Part shown: positions 63,662 to 64,000 of the stretch, piece after piece
How the letters are laid out: each line of letters opens with the position of its first letter
Position numbering within the stretch: position 1 is the stretch's first letter
The notes under the pieces: generated by a model
The model's input: only the letters and a program-made list of their open reading frames with translations
The model's database searches: none
Told to the model about the DNA's origin: nothing
Source of the DNA: Defluviibacillus sp043739385
GTDB lineage: Bacteria; Pseudomonadota; Gammaproteobacteria; Burkholderiales; Burkholderiaceae_C
Direction of reading: 5' to 3'
Length of the DNA: 64,000 nt
NCBI GenBank assembly: GCA_043739385.1
Contig: JAYUED010000027.1
Location: 78,037-142,036 of the forward strand
Position numbers and translations under genes: made by a program

Positions 63662-64000
63662 ATGGCATTGATTGTTCATAAATACGGCGGCACGTCGATG
63701 GGCTCTACCGAGCGCATCCGCAATGTCGCCAAACGTGTCGCCAAATGGGCGCGAGCGGGCCACCAAATGGTGGTGGTTCCCAGCGCCATGAGCGGCGAAA
63801 CCAACCGGCTATTGGGTCTGGCCAAAGAACTGGCGCCTGCCAAGCCTACTGACGCTTACAGCCGCGAGCTGGATGCGTTGGCTGCCACTGGCGAACAAGT
63901 CTCCGTCGGTTTGCTAGCGATTGCTTTGCAGGCTGAGGGCATGGCGTCGGTCAGCTACGCTGGTTGGCAACTGCCGATTCGCACCAACAGCGCTTACACC
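63662..64000 (+). CDS. lysC: Aspartokinase, N-terminal part (partial)
   Basis: The first 113 residues of an aspartokinase, cut by the right edge. The kinase signature is at the very start (MALIVHKYGGTSMGSTERIRNVA), followed by VVVPSAMSGETNRLL and ELDALAATGEQVSVGLLAIAL, the typical aspartate-binding and ATP-binding segments. It catalyses the first step of lysine, threonine and methionine synthesis. It follows tilS by 62 bases. The regulatory ACT domains would lie outside the window. Confidence 0.96.
   Translation, partial: MALIVHKYGGTSMGSTERIRNVAKRVAKWARAGHQMVVVPSAMSGETNRLLGLAKELAPAKPTDAYSRELDALAATGEQVSVGLLAIALQAEGMASVSYAGWQLPIRTNSAYT

Overview
The window looks like a chromosomal segment of a betaproteobacterium of the order Burkholderiales, most likely Comamonadaceae. 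This is inferred from protein character and gene order (for example cysS, a DNA glycosylase, accA, tilS, lysC; and the run tolQRA, ybgC, aminotransferase, nusB, rib genes). No species can be named from the sequence alone. Base composition is moderate, except for a clearly AT-rich stretch inside the large pilY1 gene. I see no rRNA or tRNA genes, CRISPR arrays, insertion sequences or prophage. Coding density is high. Both edge genes are cut: an enoyl-CoA hydratase-family gene at the left and aspartokinase at the right.

Region by region. 1-2.4 kb: the end of a CoA-pathway gene, a terminator, then small envelope/stress proteins (BON lipoprotein, an unknown protein, a YqjE/holin-like membrane protein, a DUF883 protein, a DUF1328 mini-protein). 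2.6-5.1 kb: a CHASE3 sensor kinase, a divergent NarL-type regulator and a receiver-only protein. 5.3-7.9 kb: trmB, htpX and an NhaR-like LysR regulator. 8-12 kb: an OmpR-type regulator, its sensor kinase and a DegP/HtrA protease. The regulator and protease promoters both carry PmrA-type boxes, suggesting one envelope-stress regulon. 12-16.6 kb: a secreted serine hydrolase, gluQ, a renalase-like oxidoreductase and a LysR regulator. 16.7-20 kb: two pirins flanking a flavodoxin-like quinone reductase, then trhO. 20-23.6 kb: dnaE. 23.7-28.4 kb: an ankyrin protein, a periplasmic PQQ dehydrogenase with a di-haem cytochrome c, and a FecR/OmpA pair.

28.4-47.6 kb is one long minus-strand run. In transcription order it holds a lytic transglycosylase, glyA preceded by a ZTP riboswitch, nrdR, the type IV minor pilin operon pilV-W-X-Y1-E-fimT, ribD-ribE-ribBX-ribH, nusB, an aminotransferase, ybgC and tolQ-R-A. 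Start/stop overlaps inside the pilin, rib/nusB and aminotransferase/ybgC groups imply translational coupling. 48-54.5 kb: a giant AsmA/DUF748 protein and a DUF349 protein with an RGG-like tail. 54.6-59.2 kb: lpxH, two cyclophilins, an L,D-transpeptidase and a TPR protein. 59.4-64 kb: cysS, a DNA glycosylase, accA, tilS and lysC.

The theme is envelope maintenance (Tol, DegP, HtpX, LpxH, L,D-transpeptidase, lytic transglycosylase, AsmA-like, cyclophilins) mixed with core metabolism. The strongest non-coding signals are the ZTP riboswitch leader of glyA and an 11-bp-phased array of five PmrA-like half-sites upstream of the regulator at 8070. Both should be checked further.
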